64,000 nucleotides of DNA, from positions 1,192,224-1,256,223 of the forward strand of contig VWZX01004903.1 in the NCBI GenBank assembly GCA_013399015.1, read 5' to 3'. The position numbers and the translations under genes were made by a program. The notes beneath the pieces are model-generated. The model was not told the origin of the DNA and searched no databases. It was given only the letters and a program-made list of their open reading frames with translations. This stretch comes from Galbula dea (taxonomy: Eukaryota; Chordata; Aves; Piciformes; Galbulidae). Positions 24,201 to 37,159 of this stretch are shown one piece after another; position 1 is the stretch's first letter, and each line of letters opens with the position of its first letter.

Positions 24201-24845
24201 CTAAGCAGCTCTCTGGTTATCGGCACCTTCATTAGCAGAGCTGCCCTGGGACCAGTGGAGAGATGAATGGGCCCTGTTCCCAGCCTCTGGAGCCCTGCCT
24301 TCTCCTTGGGCTAATCAGATTAAGTTAATAGTATAATCTCACTCTTTTTTTTTTTTAAATGGAATCTGTCCTTTTTTAACTTGCAGTGCTTTTTCTTGCC
24401 TTTCATTACCTTAAAAAATTTCTTTATAAAAGCCTAGAGAGCTCGAGGATAAAATTTTCAAAGAATGCTTTGAAAGTAAGACTTAAACCCCAAGTGATTT
24501 GGTTACTTTCTAAATTTTACTCAGAGTGCATAACCTCCAGTGAACTATAGTTCTCCAGAGTTTATGGTGTGCTAAGAGGACTAAGAATATTTTTGAAACT
24601 AGATGAGTGGAATCCACCAGTTTAGCCTCACTTTTTTTTGTCAGGCTGAAAAGCAGCCTTCCTGGAAACATAACTAGAGAATACTGAAGACATGCTGCTA
24701 CTAACCTCTTGCACTTTCTTAAGAGTTGACATTCAGCTCCAGAGATCCTAAGGGCCATGCCATTTCACCACCAGGTAAACAGGATTGGTTATGATCATAT
24801 TTTCAGCAACCACATAAAACTCAAATACCAACAGCATTCCCTTAC
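21289..24845 (-). other. CRB1 intron 6
   Basis: AT-rich intron. It includes a compound microsatellite at 23706-23764. The exon 6 frame reads 32 codons into its start (24751-24845) before a TGA at 24748-24750. No other exon was recognised. Confidence 0.85.
23706..23764. repeat. Compound (TA)n(CA)n / (TATG)n microsatellite
   Basis: A run of alternating AT dinucleotides passes into about eight CA units, then a TATG-type tract with interruptions. It is a simple repeat in intron 6, likely length-polymorphic, with no coding significance. Short frames translated from it are repeat artefacts. Confidence 0.9.
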
Positions 24846-25799
24846 CTGTGGCGCAGCTTGGTCCAGTGTATGGCCGGTAGCAATCACAGTGGTAGGTCAG
24901 CCACAGGTTGGTACAGCGTCCCCTGTTCTGACAAGGGTGGCTTTCACACCAGTCCTTTTTAGTACATCCTGTCCTGACATTTAAAGATGATTCAAGTGAT
25001 ACATTCTCTGGAGTAATAACATTCGAGTCTATTTCAATGTCCTGAAGACAGCCTACAAATGAAGGTGCAGAATGTATATTATAGATGTTAAGTAGAGAGC
25101 TGCTGCTAATGTTCCCCACTGGTAAGCTGCCCAAAAACGTGCTCTGAAATGCAAGCATCACGTGATCGTTATTTATCATAGCAGACGTTTCATTGAGACA
25201 CGATTCTACACAAGAGCTGTCAAGCAAGTTAAGACTAATAGCTCTTGCCAAGGTTACCTCCACTGAATGCCATTCTCCATCACTGACATTATGTGAAATA
25301 TGCAAAAGAGCCTGTGCCTGGTTATTGACTTGCACGGATAAATGTAAGTAGCCATTCAGTAACTCCAGCTTTGCAAATGTGTTTTTCTCCCCTCGGTAAA
25401 ACAGAAGAGCTCTGGGTTGCACAGTTTGAAACTTGAGGTTTATATTATAGAAAAAGTCCTTTTTAGGGGTCAGGGAGTTCTTCAGCAAAAGAAAACTGTT
25501 CCCTTGGAAAGAAAATGTGGTTACGGTTTCACAGTGTATTCCAGTATACCCAGGTGAACATATGCAGCTGAATCCATGTTGGCCATTTTTTAAATGTGGG
25601 ATACATATTCCATTGTTTTGGCATTGCTGATCAGTACAGCCATGAAGAACTTCTGTACAGTTCCAGCCACCATAATAAATTCCTTCTTTGTCTGCAGGTG
25701 GGCAATGACAAGTGTAATTCCCAGGAAAATTTTCACAGATTCCACCATTTTGACAAGGGTTCATGTAACATTCGTTGATATCTTCATCACAGTGAGTAC
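24846..25799 (-). CDS. CRB1: CRB1 exon 6: EGF 10-11, laminin G 1, EGF 12
   Basis: This 954-nt exon is one codon shorter than human as I recall it. The acceptor is tttattctccag and the donor GCCACAG|GTAAGG; phase 1 at both ends. It encodes EGF 10 (EDINECYMNPCQNGGIC), EGF 11 with GCTDQQCQNNGIC, and then the first laminin-G domain. That domain is recognised by LKFQTVQPRALLFYRG, the LELLNGYLHLSVQVNNQ strand, the SDGEWHSVEV turn and the closing SFVGCLQDIEID. EGF 12 follows (DWCESHPCQNRGRC). Human exon 6 homologues carry many disease missense changes. The frame stays open for 32 codons past the donor. Confidence 0.97.
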
Positions 25800-28700
25800 C
25801 TGGAGAATAAACAAAGAATTAGACATTCTGGATTGGATAGCTGGAGTCCAAAATGACATTTTTAATAGTGTGTTTTATTAAATTGTCTTTAATTAGAAGG
25901 AAATGTCTCGATGAATTAATGATTGTCTCACAGGTCTAAATGATGTTAATTAAATATAAAAATACTGTTCACATACCATGGTTTTCTTGTGCAAAGTATT
26001 AAATAAATACCTTAACAATAATCACATTTTGGAGGAAAGAACCAAACAAATTGACAGTTTTGATATGGATACTGTGATGAAATTGAGATAAACATGAACT
26101 CCAAAAGGGGCAATTAAGCTTTTTTTCCCGACCTATTCTGTGGTACAAAGCTGGAATTCTTTGAGAGGAAATGAGTTATTATCACATATGAAAAGCCAAG
26201 AATCGTTGCTTAATTCACATTCATAATACAGTATGTTGGTGAGCTGGTGTACAGTCTGCTGGTATTTCCTTCTCTTTCACATTCATTTTTTTCTTAGAAA
26301 AATTACAGACTACTATTCCAGGTCTGTTATGAAACATTGTGGGACAACAATCTTCAAGTGAGAGCCACAGGACTTACAAATACTATATTGATATAGTGGG
26401 ACAAACTGACAAGTAGGTGAACATCCCAGCAAAATGTAGTTACAGTGAGCTGGCTACCTGAGTGAACAGGGAGCTGCATGGTGTGGCAATAAGAAATCCA
26501 AAGAAGAGCTTAAACCCACATCCTATTGGTGATCTGGGCAAGATGGAGTGATATGCACCCCATCCACAATGATGGGCAGTTGCCACATTTCAGGGTTAGG
26601 TGTGTTCTGCAGTTAATTATTAGTTCCTCTTATAAAACTAATCTGTTTTTCCCTCTGCACTTTGTCCACCTATAAAGTGGAAATTATGGTAACTTCCTCC
26701 TTGAGCAGTCAAGTCATATGTATGCAATGGATCAAAGAAAATCTGTTTCTTATCTCCCCTGGAAGCAGTCAAAATATCCAAGTACTTTTTTTGAAAACTT
26801 ATGCTAAGTACAACTCATAATCTTTCCACTTCCCTTCCTAGTTATTCTACAGAAAAATGGGAAATTCTTTGCTGTTAGTTTTCAAACTAGTGTCATCAGC
26901 ACAGAGTCATTAATAGACATAATTTTGCCTGCCCCCACAGCAAAACCAGTGCCTGTAAATTAGATAATGAGGTATGCTGAGACTGATAGAGCTGCAGCTA
27001 GGTGCCAGGCACCACATCTAGCTTTACATACAAAATCGCATCAAGCTTTATTTTTACAGCAAAATGCAGCCATTTTTCAAGGAAAATAACAGAGCAGTGT
27101 TCAGCCACAAAGAATTGCTTCAAATAGCAGTAGATAAATGTAGTTACTCAGGCTAATTCCTTGCCTGTCCACTTTATTCAATCACAGTTGTAACTAGACC
27201 CATCTCAGAGAGCAGTAAGTTACAGGAGAGCCAGGAGGGAACTGAGGTTTTTTTCTGAAAGATTAGCCAAAGTGAAGTGGTGAGAGCATGTATACAAAAA
27301 GATCTCTCCACAGTGGTCCTCCTCACTCATCAGTCTTTAATTATAGCATATAGTTCCCACTTGAAGCTTCAGATTATCAAACACAGCTAGTGTTGTCTCC
27401 TTGGTCTGGAAGTGTGGTTTTACAGCAGCAGTCTCTGTTTTCCAGCCATGCTCACATTTATTCCTATGTGAGATGTCTATGAATACCTTAATGGAAAGTG
27501 GCATCTGGCAGAAATAGGACTCATTGGGACTGACTTTCTCAAAGTGAAGTGCATTTCCCAAACCATTACTGACTGGGGGCCAGAGGGATGTCTGATTTAT
27601 CCAGTTTGTGGCAATTTCTGAGTTAGCAACTTGTCCTGCTTTTGCTATTATACTATATGAAAAGTGAAGTTACTCTGAGCTGTTTCCTGTTTTGGTCAAT
27701 ATTTTGATACATCTTCTGCCTGATATTGCTCCCTTTCCTGCTTTGACATTGGAACAATGTGTCCACAGGTCTGGTATACAACTCAGTCTTAATGTGATGG
27801 CTGCAGAAATGCAGGTCTCTTTGGGTTTTTGTGTCAGAAATAAAAATCAGTGCACCCTAGAAGCTGTAGGATCAGGGGTGTACTTGGTCTTGTCATAGGG
27901 CTTCTGTAATAATGTGTTTAAGCATTTATAGACTGAAAACCCCTATAAAACTTTCCTAGAAAAAGTCAGCACAGTGAATAGCTAGATGCTTAGTTGCTGC
28001 ATTTTCAGTAATGCCTGATGACTTTGTGTATGTTGCTTTATTATCCCACAACACCTGCGAGGCATCACCTTTACCTTGTAGCTTGGAGTCTGAGTCACAC
28101 TTTGCAATAGTGACTTGTCTCTGGAAAGGATGAGAAAGATGCGTGAACTGAACCCAACTTTACAATAATGTTTAGTGTCTGTATTGTTCCCTACCTTATC
28201 AAATTAGACGTAAAATTAATGAAATTTCATGAGAATGCTATGCTTCTTTGCAAATATCTAGGTTTCTACCCTTAAAATTAGATGGCACATTTAATAGCAA
28301 AAGCATTGATGCCTAACAAAAAAATAGCTTTATGAGGAGGTACACATATTATTGTTACTGTGTTCCTTTCCTATAGAAAATGAGTAACATCTGGTATTAA
28401 ATGCAAAGTGACTATCATAGAGCCACTTAAATACATGTAATTTCATAAGCATTTCACTGTCAGAATATAATGCTTATTTTTTGAGTAATGATATTAAGAG
28501 TATGTTGCAAAAGAATTATTTTGCAGTTGTGTGAATACTTATATACAAATGTATACACAAATATATATGCCCACTATTTTGTAAAATTAGCACAAACACA
28601 AATATAGGTCACACCAAAAGACAAATAATAAACCTTTCTTCATAGCAAGAATAAATATATCAGCTCTTTTTACAAGCAGTGTTGATATTGCTTGTTATCT

Positions 28701-29494
28701 CCCAATTGCTATAAAAGCAAAAACCACTGTCACTCAAGATAAAAGCACTCTAGATAAAAGGATTAGTCAGTATTTATAGAACTGTATAAGCAGTTCAAAT
28801 AGCTCATTTTGGAGTTGTTTATCATGTAAAAAAAGTATTCTCAAAAGATGCAAGACGTATCAAAAACAAGTGCAAGGGGAACTGTTATTTTCGTTTCAGT
28901 GGTTACATGCGTTAGCTAAGCTAAACAGATTTGTGTTTTTAAAGTAAAAAGTGAAGTAAAATCATTCATCATTTTCTCTTTTAAATACATTGCACACCTA
29001 CCTAAAATTTCAGATAACATGAATATTTTTATGATATTCTTATGGATAATAATTTTTTTCCTTCTGTGTCATTGTATTCAAAACAGAGATGAAACGGCTC
29101 CTTTGACTCAATTTGATAATACCTCTCATATCTGTCTCCTTTTTTCACTTACACATTGTAACTACAGGGTAGCTATTTTCTAACTGTTACCCTCTTAATT
29201 AAACTATGTTTCAAATTTATCAGCAAAGGTTTCCTGCAGAAGCAAGATGACAAAAGTGAATATTCAAGCATAATTTTCCTCAACACTAATAATTTTCATT
29301 TTGATGAAACAATTATACAAGTATTAAACAAGTTACACTTTTGATACACTTCTTTGTTTAAAAATCTATTTACAGCCTTCTGCCTTTCCAGTTCCTTAAC
29401 ATGATATAAATATCAAAGCAAACATTCTGGATAGATACTACACATTCACTACAGCCTAAGTGCACATATAACTTCACAAAAAGAAAATATTTAC

Positions 29495-29546
29495 CTGTAA
29501 ACATTGTCATTAAAATGATGTAAACCTGTATCCTAGTTGCAACCAT
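29495..29546 (-). CDS. CRB1: Candidate alternative CRB1 first coding exon (signal-peptide exon in intron 5)
   Basis: An ATG in strong context (AAG before, G after) opens MVATRIQVYIILMTMFT, then one base and a canonical GTAAAT donor. The phase-1 end (ACA G) joins the phase-1 start of exon 6 exactly, giving MFT-G-T-H-C-D-E-D-I-N-E-C. The leader has a basic n-region and a hydrophobic core, as expected of a short signal peptide feeding an extracellular EGF module. Mammalian retina expresses CRB1-B from an alternative promoter with its own first exon before exon 6, and this candidate sits in the equivalent intron, 3.7 kb before exon 6. The 5' end and promoter are not defined; I saw no clear TATA box. 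Chance occurrence in a 21-kb intron is possible. Confidence 0.62.
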
Positions 29547-31589
29547 CTTTTTCCAAATGAAAAAAGATTGTTTAGCACTTAAGCAGTCCACAAAGTAAGT
29601 TTCTGTAAAATTCAAAACAGAATAAAGGTTTCCTTTCCAGAATTAGCTTGCTCCACTTCTGTACCTGCTGATGTTGTCTGTTGGTGTATTTTGCTCAAGC
29701 CAGATCAACAAGGCTTAAAGTAAGACTCATTAAACTGCTTACGCAATAGATATGTATTCTACTTAAATACTTTTTCAGCACGTTCTTTCCAAGTATGCTT
29801 ACACTAAACTTTACATTTCATAGAAAGGCATATTTAGCATCTGTGCAAAACTGATTTGTCTAAGAAACTTATTTTCTTTCCTTTTCAAGAGGTTTTTTGA
29901 TCCAGATCAGCTCTTTCATGGTCACTGTCATTCAGAGAAACTGTACATCTCAATAAGCAGATAAAAAAGACCTTAAATTGTAACTCATTATTTTATAAAG
30001 TTTTTGTTCCATTGGCTCTCATTGTACTGCTTACTGGAAATCTATGCCTGTAGATTTTGAATGTGCTAAGCACAGTAAAAAAGTAATTTACTAAACCTTT
30101 TTTTATTATTATTATTTCAGCTCTTGAACATGACGTTTTGATTTGGACCTAATTTAATGAACGAAAAATAGAGTTCAGGAGATTGAACTACTTATTTCTG
30201 TGATGATTTAAGCAGCAGACTTTTTCTTTTCATTTTACTTTATTTACATGGCAAATTGCTTAAAATATTGCTAGAGCACTATCTCTTTGTGTAATTAGTG
30301 AAATAATTATAAAGCAAGAGAGTCTTTACCCAGGTTGATATTTCTACCAGCTGACTGGCATGTGGCAAACTGTAGATTCAGATCTTTGTTTTGGCAGCTT
30401 CCCATTTTAAAACTTCAACAATGGATCCTGAAGTCTCTGTCAGTCTGTCCCTGAGCAAATTTGATTTTTGGTGAATGTGTTTTTCAATTTCTTCTTCTCC
30501 CTCATCTAATTTATTTGTTAATTTGGAAATTCCTGTCCTGGTGTCAATTGTGTTTCTAGCTTCACCAGAAGACTCATGTGAAGGATACAATTTCAGATTA
30601 ATTTAATCTACAGTCCACAGCTGATTTTGTGGTGATGCTCAGACCACTACTTCTCCTTCCAGCCTCTGATACACGCATTCAGTGATATTTCCTATAATAA
30701 ATTCAAAAACCATGGGGTGAGAATATCATCTAGACTCTTTGAAAGGTAAGGAAGCTTTAAACAACATAAAGTTCATATTGATAAGTTAGTATGCATATAC
30801 TGTGTTCCTCATGCTTATCAGATGTCTTGTGCTACAGCTTGAAGCTTAATATGCATTTTTATTTTGAAAATAAGAAAAAGTTGGAGGTTCCCAGTAATTG
30901 TCAGTCCTTTTGCAATATAATGCTGACAAATGTTCTGAGGTAAGATTATGAACATACACACTGTCAACAAGTTGGGATAGGCATACACTATTACAGCTCA
31001 ATGGAAACATGGAGTTGACGGCACTCAGAGACAGAGGAGTTTCATGTAAGGATGTTTAGCAAACTGCCTGAAGCCATGTCATAATCACTAGTGACTGTTC
31101 AAACAAACCTGTCAAGAACAAGTAGATTACAGAAGGTAGTTTAATCACGGTGATGGTTTGATAGTGGCTTTAATAACTTTTTTGTATACTAACCAAGGAG
31201 AAGAATCTATGTGAAACCACCATAAAGTGGATATAACGCTTGTGTAATCCTGCCCAGAAAGTAAATGTCACAGGTTCCCTGTCACACTGGGAGGCTCTAT
31301 TGCGTATGGGATTGTCCTAGGTTTGCTCTGGTTGTTGTGTTCATGAAAGATGTGGATGATGGCATAGAAAGTGTGCTTATTAAGTTGTCTGATAAAGCAG
31401 AGTTAAGTGAAACTTTCAAGTGTGTAGAAGACAAAATTACTTTTCTAGGTGAACAAAACATATTGGAGAAAAGGTCAGAAAAACATTGGATTCAATTCTG
31501 GAAGAACTCATTCAATTTCCATAGTCTTAGGCCAGAGTAACTAGCATTCAGTTGCAAAGCCTTGGCCATGCCTTAGTGGGAATACTGAG

Positions 31590-31960
31590 TCCACTTGCAG
31601 TTCTGCAGTGCAAGGAAGATTTGGATCAATTGGGAAGAATTCAGAGGACAGAAATGAGAATAATCACAGGTCTAGAAAATATGGCTTGTGAGAAGAGACT
31701 AAAAAAGTAAATCTGATGTGTTGAAAGACAAGCAGAGGAAGTGGGACATGATAAGAGTCTTTCAGTATAAAACAGAGAGCACACTGCTCCCTGAGACTAT
31801 AGTAAGCAAATGAAGAGGTCATGGGTTTGATGTGCACCAAGATCCAAGTCTCACACTTTAGGAAAATATTTCTAATGATAATAAGGCAACAAAACCTTGG
31901 TATAAGATATCCACTGGTAGCCATAAGATCTCTTTTGAATCCTTAAAAATAAGTGAGAGA
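31590..31960 (+). mobile_element. Old, diverged CR1-like retrotransposon fragment
   Basis: The stretch GAATTCAGAGGACAGAAATG onward, followed by ATAATCACAGGTCTAGAAAATATGGCTTGTGAGAAGAGACT, reads like the CR1/L3 3' block (rearranged here by substitutions) that in younger copies says CAGAGGAGGGCAACAAAGATGATCAGAGGTCTGGAGAACATG...TATGAGGAGAGGCT. The later GACATGATAAGAGTCTTTCAGTATAAAAC also fits. It is strongly diverged, so boundaries and subfamily are uncertain. Confidence 0.6.
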
Positions 31961-34719
31961 CAAGAGCACAGTGTGACACAAGTCCACTGATCCTGTTTTA
32001 GACACATAGATAGTCCAAATGATACCTTCATGTCTGTCCCTTCCAATTCTGTTTTTTCCATATTTCTATTACTTCTTTGAACAAAGTAATTCCCAGCAAC
32101 TGAGAGGTAACTGTGTCAAACTATGTATGCACATATACGTATAAAACACCATTTGGATTAAACTTTGGAGAAAATCCAGTTGTGGCTTTCTCTTTACAAT
32201 ATGCTCTATGGAATATGAAGACAAAGAGTTGCAACAATGCTTCCTCCACCTACAGCTTACAGTCTTGGAGATGTCTGTTACAAAATCCTACCTCAGGCAG
32301 AAACAACTTTTTTCAAGGGACTCATTAATCCTGAGGCCAGTGTAAAGACCTGGTGAAGCATATATTCTTCAGGACTCCAGGTCTTAGCAGACAATCATGA
32401 GAATTCTAACTTTGCCACATCTGTGTTGATTATTGCAAAGAGATAATTAGTCTTTGCAGGAAGGAGGAAATACATGTTCATGAATGAGTAAGCGCAAGCA
32501 AATAAATTGAGTATCTCTATGTCATGGTAATTAAAACTCATGCTTCTGGACATAAATCAGTTGTCATGGAGGTCAGGAAGCAGGTTTTACTCTTATGTAC
32601 ATCAGTGTAGAGCAAATGAGTGGTATATAAATTGATTTTTTTTTCCTTCTATTTTTCTTCAGTAAAGAACTGGCTTATATTGTATATTGAACTTAATGTG
32701 ACCAGTGATCTGATCTAGTACTGCAATTTTTGTTGCTGTCTTAGCAGGAAAAGCTCATGAAAAATGAAAGACAGAATACAAAGCAGAGCTGGAGCACACA
32801 GAAAATCTGATACTTTAAAATAGCAGGATAATAAGCATTTACTAACATTGGGTTAATTTACACATGATACCTTTCATACAGAACTCTTATTTTCTAAAGT
32901 TGTAAGACCTTGCTAGTTATTCCTTTATTGCAGACAAATTCACTATTCAGCTATTTTTCCTATTGCCATTTGAAATACACATATAAAGTTAATACTGGCT
33001 AGGAAAAAAAATTAGACGTAGAGTTGAGTGGTTTGGCTTAATCATTAAATATGTCACTCTAGCTGAGGGATATGGAATTCATGACGTGCTACATTCAGAC
33101 TGGCATGCTGTAACTCAGTCTTTTTAAATGCTGCTGGCCTGAAGCTTGATAGACTAGTTTGAATTTTCAGTAAAAAATGGATTTTTTTAAAGTATAAAAA
33201 CCCCCAATCCCTTAATCTCTTCAACCATTAAACATTTTTCTGAGAGCAAAAGTACTTGGAAATGTTTTTCCACTTGTTTAACATGTTTTATCACACCTAA
33301 AATACACTATTTGAAAAAAAGGAAAAAAAAAAGAAAAAATAAAATCTTGTACATGCTGTAGGTGATTAGTTGTTTAGTGAGATCTGGTGTGTTTATTTTA
33401 TTTTATACATATTGGAAACAGCCGACTGAGTTAAGCTTTGGCTTCAGCTTCCGGGTAGATCAGCCAGCCCTTTTCATGAGCCTGCTCTGCAGACCCTGAG
33501 TGCTCCTCAGACAAGGGTGTGTGAGCAGCACAGCCAGAGGTCAGACACGTATTGCCTGTGAATGGCAAGGGGCCACGTCCTAGAAGGGCAGCGTGGCAAA
33601 ACTGTGGCTTGTAGCCTACACCTTCGTCCCATATTTCGATTAACACAGCCAGCCATGTGGATCCAATTGTAGGATTAGGGTCTGAATCTGGAGTAAAGAA
33701 AAACTTGGTGAAGAAATATGTCCTTGCATGGCACTTGTTTTCCTTTCATTTCCCTACTTTAGAGTCAGCTTTATATATAGGTAAAAGGGGCAGCTGCTGT
33801 TGCATTTGACTAATGGAGGTAAGAAAGAAAATCAGATGGTGGCAGCCCACTTTTCCTAGGGAGCATTTTGAATGGGTTTTTTGGCTGCATGAATGCATCT
33901 GTAGCTAAGGCCACGTCGCTGATATGAGCTAGGAAGAGTCGATGAGAGAAGGGAGAGCACAATTACAGAGTGTGACACTCTGGAGAGTGGAGTGGACAAT
34001 ACCATTTAAAAAAAAAAAGAGAGAGAAAATAGCAGGTAAGATTTTAGAGATTAAACAGACAAAAAAATAGAGAAAAATCTGAATGGCAAAAAGGAAATGG
34101 AAATACAGAAATCAATGGTAATCCCAAAGATATTTGTTTTGGAATGTGAGACAGCATCTCTGTTAGCCACACAGGCTCTTATGGATAGTAAGAGGAGCAA
34201 CTGTGCATGTGTATGACCATTAATCTATATAGGAAACATGGGGGATGCTTAGAAAGACTGCTGATCAGAGATAAGGTCTACACAGAGGTAAGAGGTAAAA
34301 TTGAGAGTGGAGAAAAGAGACCACAGCAGCAGTGCCAAAGATGAAAGACTGGGGAGAAAAATTAAAAACCCAAACCCAAACAAACAAAAAAAACCTCCAA
34401 ACCCAAACACCTTAGAAAAAAAAAGTCATAGATTTTTTGTATTTAAAAATAGTTATAAAAATAGTCATGTAGTCATCAGGTATAGTAAGTGTATGAATTC
34501 AATTAAAATATGTAAGGAATTAAAACAGAATCATGGAAAATCTTCGACTGAAAAGGAGCTTTAAAGATTATCGTCTGTTCCAGTGCTCCACTCTAGGGCC
34601 ATCACTCAGAGAAGAAATCAGAATAGTGAGTTTTAGAGAATTTGATTCGTTTGTACCTGATTATGGATCAGATATTTGGAAGTGAAAGATGTATATCTGG
34701 TGTTCTGCTTCCAGAATAG

Positions 34720-34784
34720 TTTTTGTGTGTTCTTTAAGTTGTAAAAAGCAGTATATATAATTCAGGAGTTTTTCATATTTTACC
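34720..34784 (+). repeat. Dispersed direct repeat, copy 1
   Basis: About 65 bp (…TGTGTGTTCTTTAAGTTGTAAA…TATATATAATTCAGGAG…CATATTTTACC) recurs about 870 bp downstream with a few substitutions and a 3-base gap. The family is unknown; it could be a fragment of an uncharacterised interspersed repeat or a local duplication. Confidence 0.7.
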
Positions 34785-35586
34785 TTTTGGAAAACTGTGG
34801 TAAGACTGTCAAATTCAAAGCATTAATGATCTGATTTGCATTTTTTGTAGATTTATGAGCTTGTACATACAGATGATGTGTGTGCATTTGAACTGAAGTA
34901 TATCCAGAGGGATCTTAAAATAACCAATACCTTTGAGTTGTTTAATTAGATCATAGGAGGTCATGTTTCACTGACTTGAAAATCTGTTTGGAGCATATGA
35001 TTCACTTTGGAATTGGAAAACAAATTAATTTTCAGTCCTACAAACACTTCAGGGCTTTAAAAGAGTGCTCAATGTTGATGAACACAACCACTGAGAAATG
35101 TATGCTGTGTCTAGTCTCTCCTAAAAGGGATTTTCTACCTTGTCTCTTGTCAACTGCTTCTTACTTGTTTTAACTGAGGTAGGCAAGCATACAGCCACTG
35201 TGCTGTCTAGTGTGAAACAGCTTCTGCCCTCAAAACAGTGCTTTAACAAATTTCAGTCATTTGCGAGATTTTCTCATTTTGTTAAAACCAATGTGAATCT
35301 TCACAGCATACCAGAGTGACTGTATTTACATAACTTCATTGTCAGCCCATATCAAAACAAACTGAAAAAGTCAGTAGGCTTGAAAACCACAGTTTTAATA
35401 GGGACTTTAAAGCTTAACTGAAATGGAGACCTGAGAATAGAAAATATAAAATGTGAATGTGTGAACATGTATAACATGTTTATGCTGTGTGTAGTTTGAG
35501 CTGTGTATAGCATAGCTGTAGAAACACCATGAGTATGATCTGTATCTATGCTGTGTGTAATTACACTTCTCTATTCCTACAGTATA

Positions 35587-35649
35587 TTTTTGCGTGTCCT
35601 TTAAGTTACAAAGAATATATATAATTGAGGGTTTTTTTCATGTTTTACC
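35587..35649 (+). repeat. Dispersed direct repeat, copy 2
   Basis: This is the second copy of the element at 34720-34784, reading …GCGTGTCCTTTAAGTTACAAAG…TATATATAATTGAGGG…CATGTTTTACC. Flanks diverge immediately on both sides, so the shared unit is short and well delimited. Confidence 0.7.
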
Positions 35650-37159
35650 CCTATATAATTGATCACTTTAAATACAGAAAATGAATTCTTTTTCCCTGAA
35701 CTATCCACTTCTACAATTTTTTTTGTGAGACAGTTACTCTACCCTACATATGTTTTCTTTCAAGTGAAAATAGCTGTGACTTGCTGTAAAGTAGATGTAG
35801 ATGCAGAAGACCTTAGATTTTGGACTGTGATCATCCAGTCCTGTATCAATGGGCATGGCAGAAGATCATACCTCTTTTCACTTCAGCAGCAGTGTTCATT
35901 TCTCTCATTCCCTGCAATGTAAGTTCTTTTTCAGTGTGAAGACTCACCTAAACAATGGCTTTGCTAATCCAAGGTTACATAAACTTAAAGCATCTTTAAA
36001 CTGGGAAGAGTGAGACCCAAACTAGCTTCACGTTTACTTCCAATGGCAATGGGATAAGATGGACATCAGCTGATATTTTGTCTGCTTGTCATGGTGTGCT
36101 GGCTGTCTTATTTGGGAATTTTCTGGGTTGTGCTATAGCTATGTGATTTAGTTAGATTAAATCTAGGTTTTGTAAGTCTTTATGTGCTACTGTTAACTTC
36201 TGTAGCTGTGTAGACATGTTCACAGTGCAGAATTTAGTTTTGTTTATTTGTTACTATAGGTTGTGATTTACCATAATGTTCTGGCCTCACTAATAGACCT
36301 AACAGCAGATTCTGAACACTATTTTTAAAAATAATGTCCATAGGACAGTGACTACAGCCATAATTGTATTGATCATCATGATTGTCTGTAATAGTGTCAT
36401 GTTGTTAACACAGCCAGAGTTTAATAGTTACTGTAGTGGGAAACCAATGTGAATCAGATCCACCAAATCTATTTCTAGCAGCTAATTGTAGTCTATACCA
36501 GGCCATTTTTCTTCTCTCTAAGACTGTTCATTGAAAGTGCAAAGCTAATTGTCAGCCAGGGAAAAAGTGTGCTTTCCTTAGTCTGGTTATCCCTACACAG
36601 TCAGCAGAAGACTTTTTCTAAGTTAATTCAAGTTTTGTTTTTTTTTAAAGGAATCAGCACCCAGGTGATCAGTAAAAGGTTAGCTTTGAATGTCTTTGAA
36701 GTTCTCCTTGTACCTGATAAAACCAGTCTGGGTGCCTAAACAGAAGCAGTTTGAGTCTCACTATAGTCACTTCACAGTTTATGTCAAAGAGAGCACATGA
36801 ACAGACAGAAATCCTAGGCTTTATCACTTGTTCCTCCCACTAGCAAACACTGAATAATTAACAGGGAATAATTCATGTAAGAGCTTTTATGTTTTATATC
36901 ATATAAAAATAATTTTGGTGCTTATTATTATTTACCAGGTTATTTTTATTACTCAGTGTTCAAATGTACTCTATGTCCTTGAGAAGACCTTAGACCTAGG
37001 ACTCATCAGTGACAATTTATTGCTATCAAACTGTAAGACTACTGAGTCCAATCCAACAAAAGCATTAAAGTGTTTTTTTATTTAATAACAATTATTATTG
37101 GAATAGCAGATATGTATACATATGTGTATACAAAATTGAGAAGAGTTCTTTATACATCA

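Noticed and set aside
29547..29615. Upstream extension of the alternative leader exon to position 29615
   Set aside because: That extension begins at a TTG codon; the first ATG in the frame, in strong context, is at 29546.
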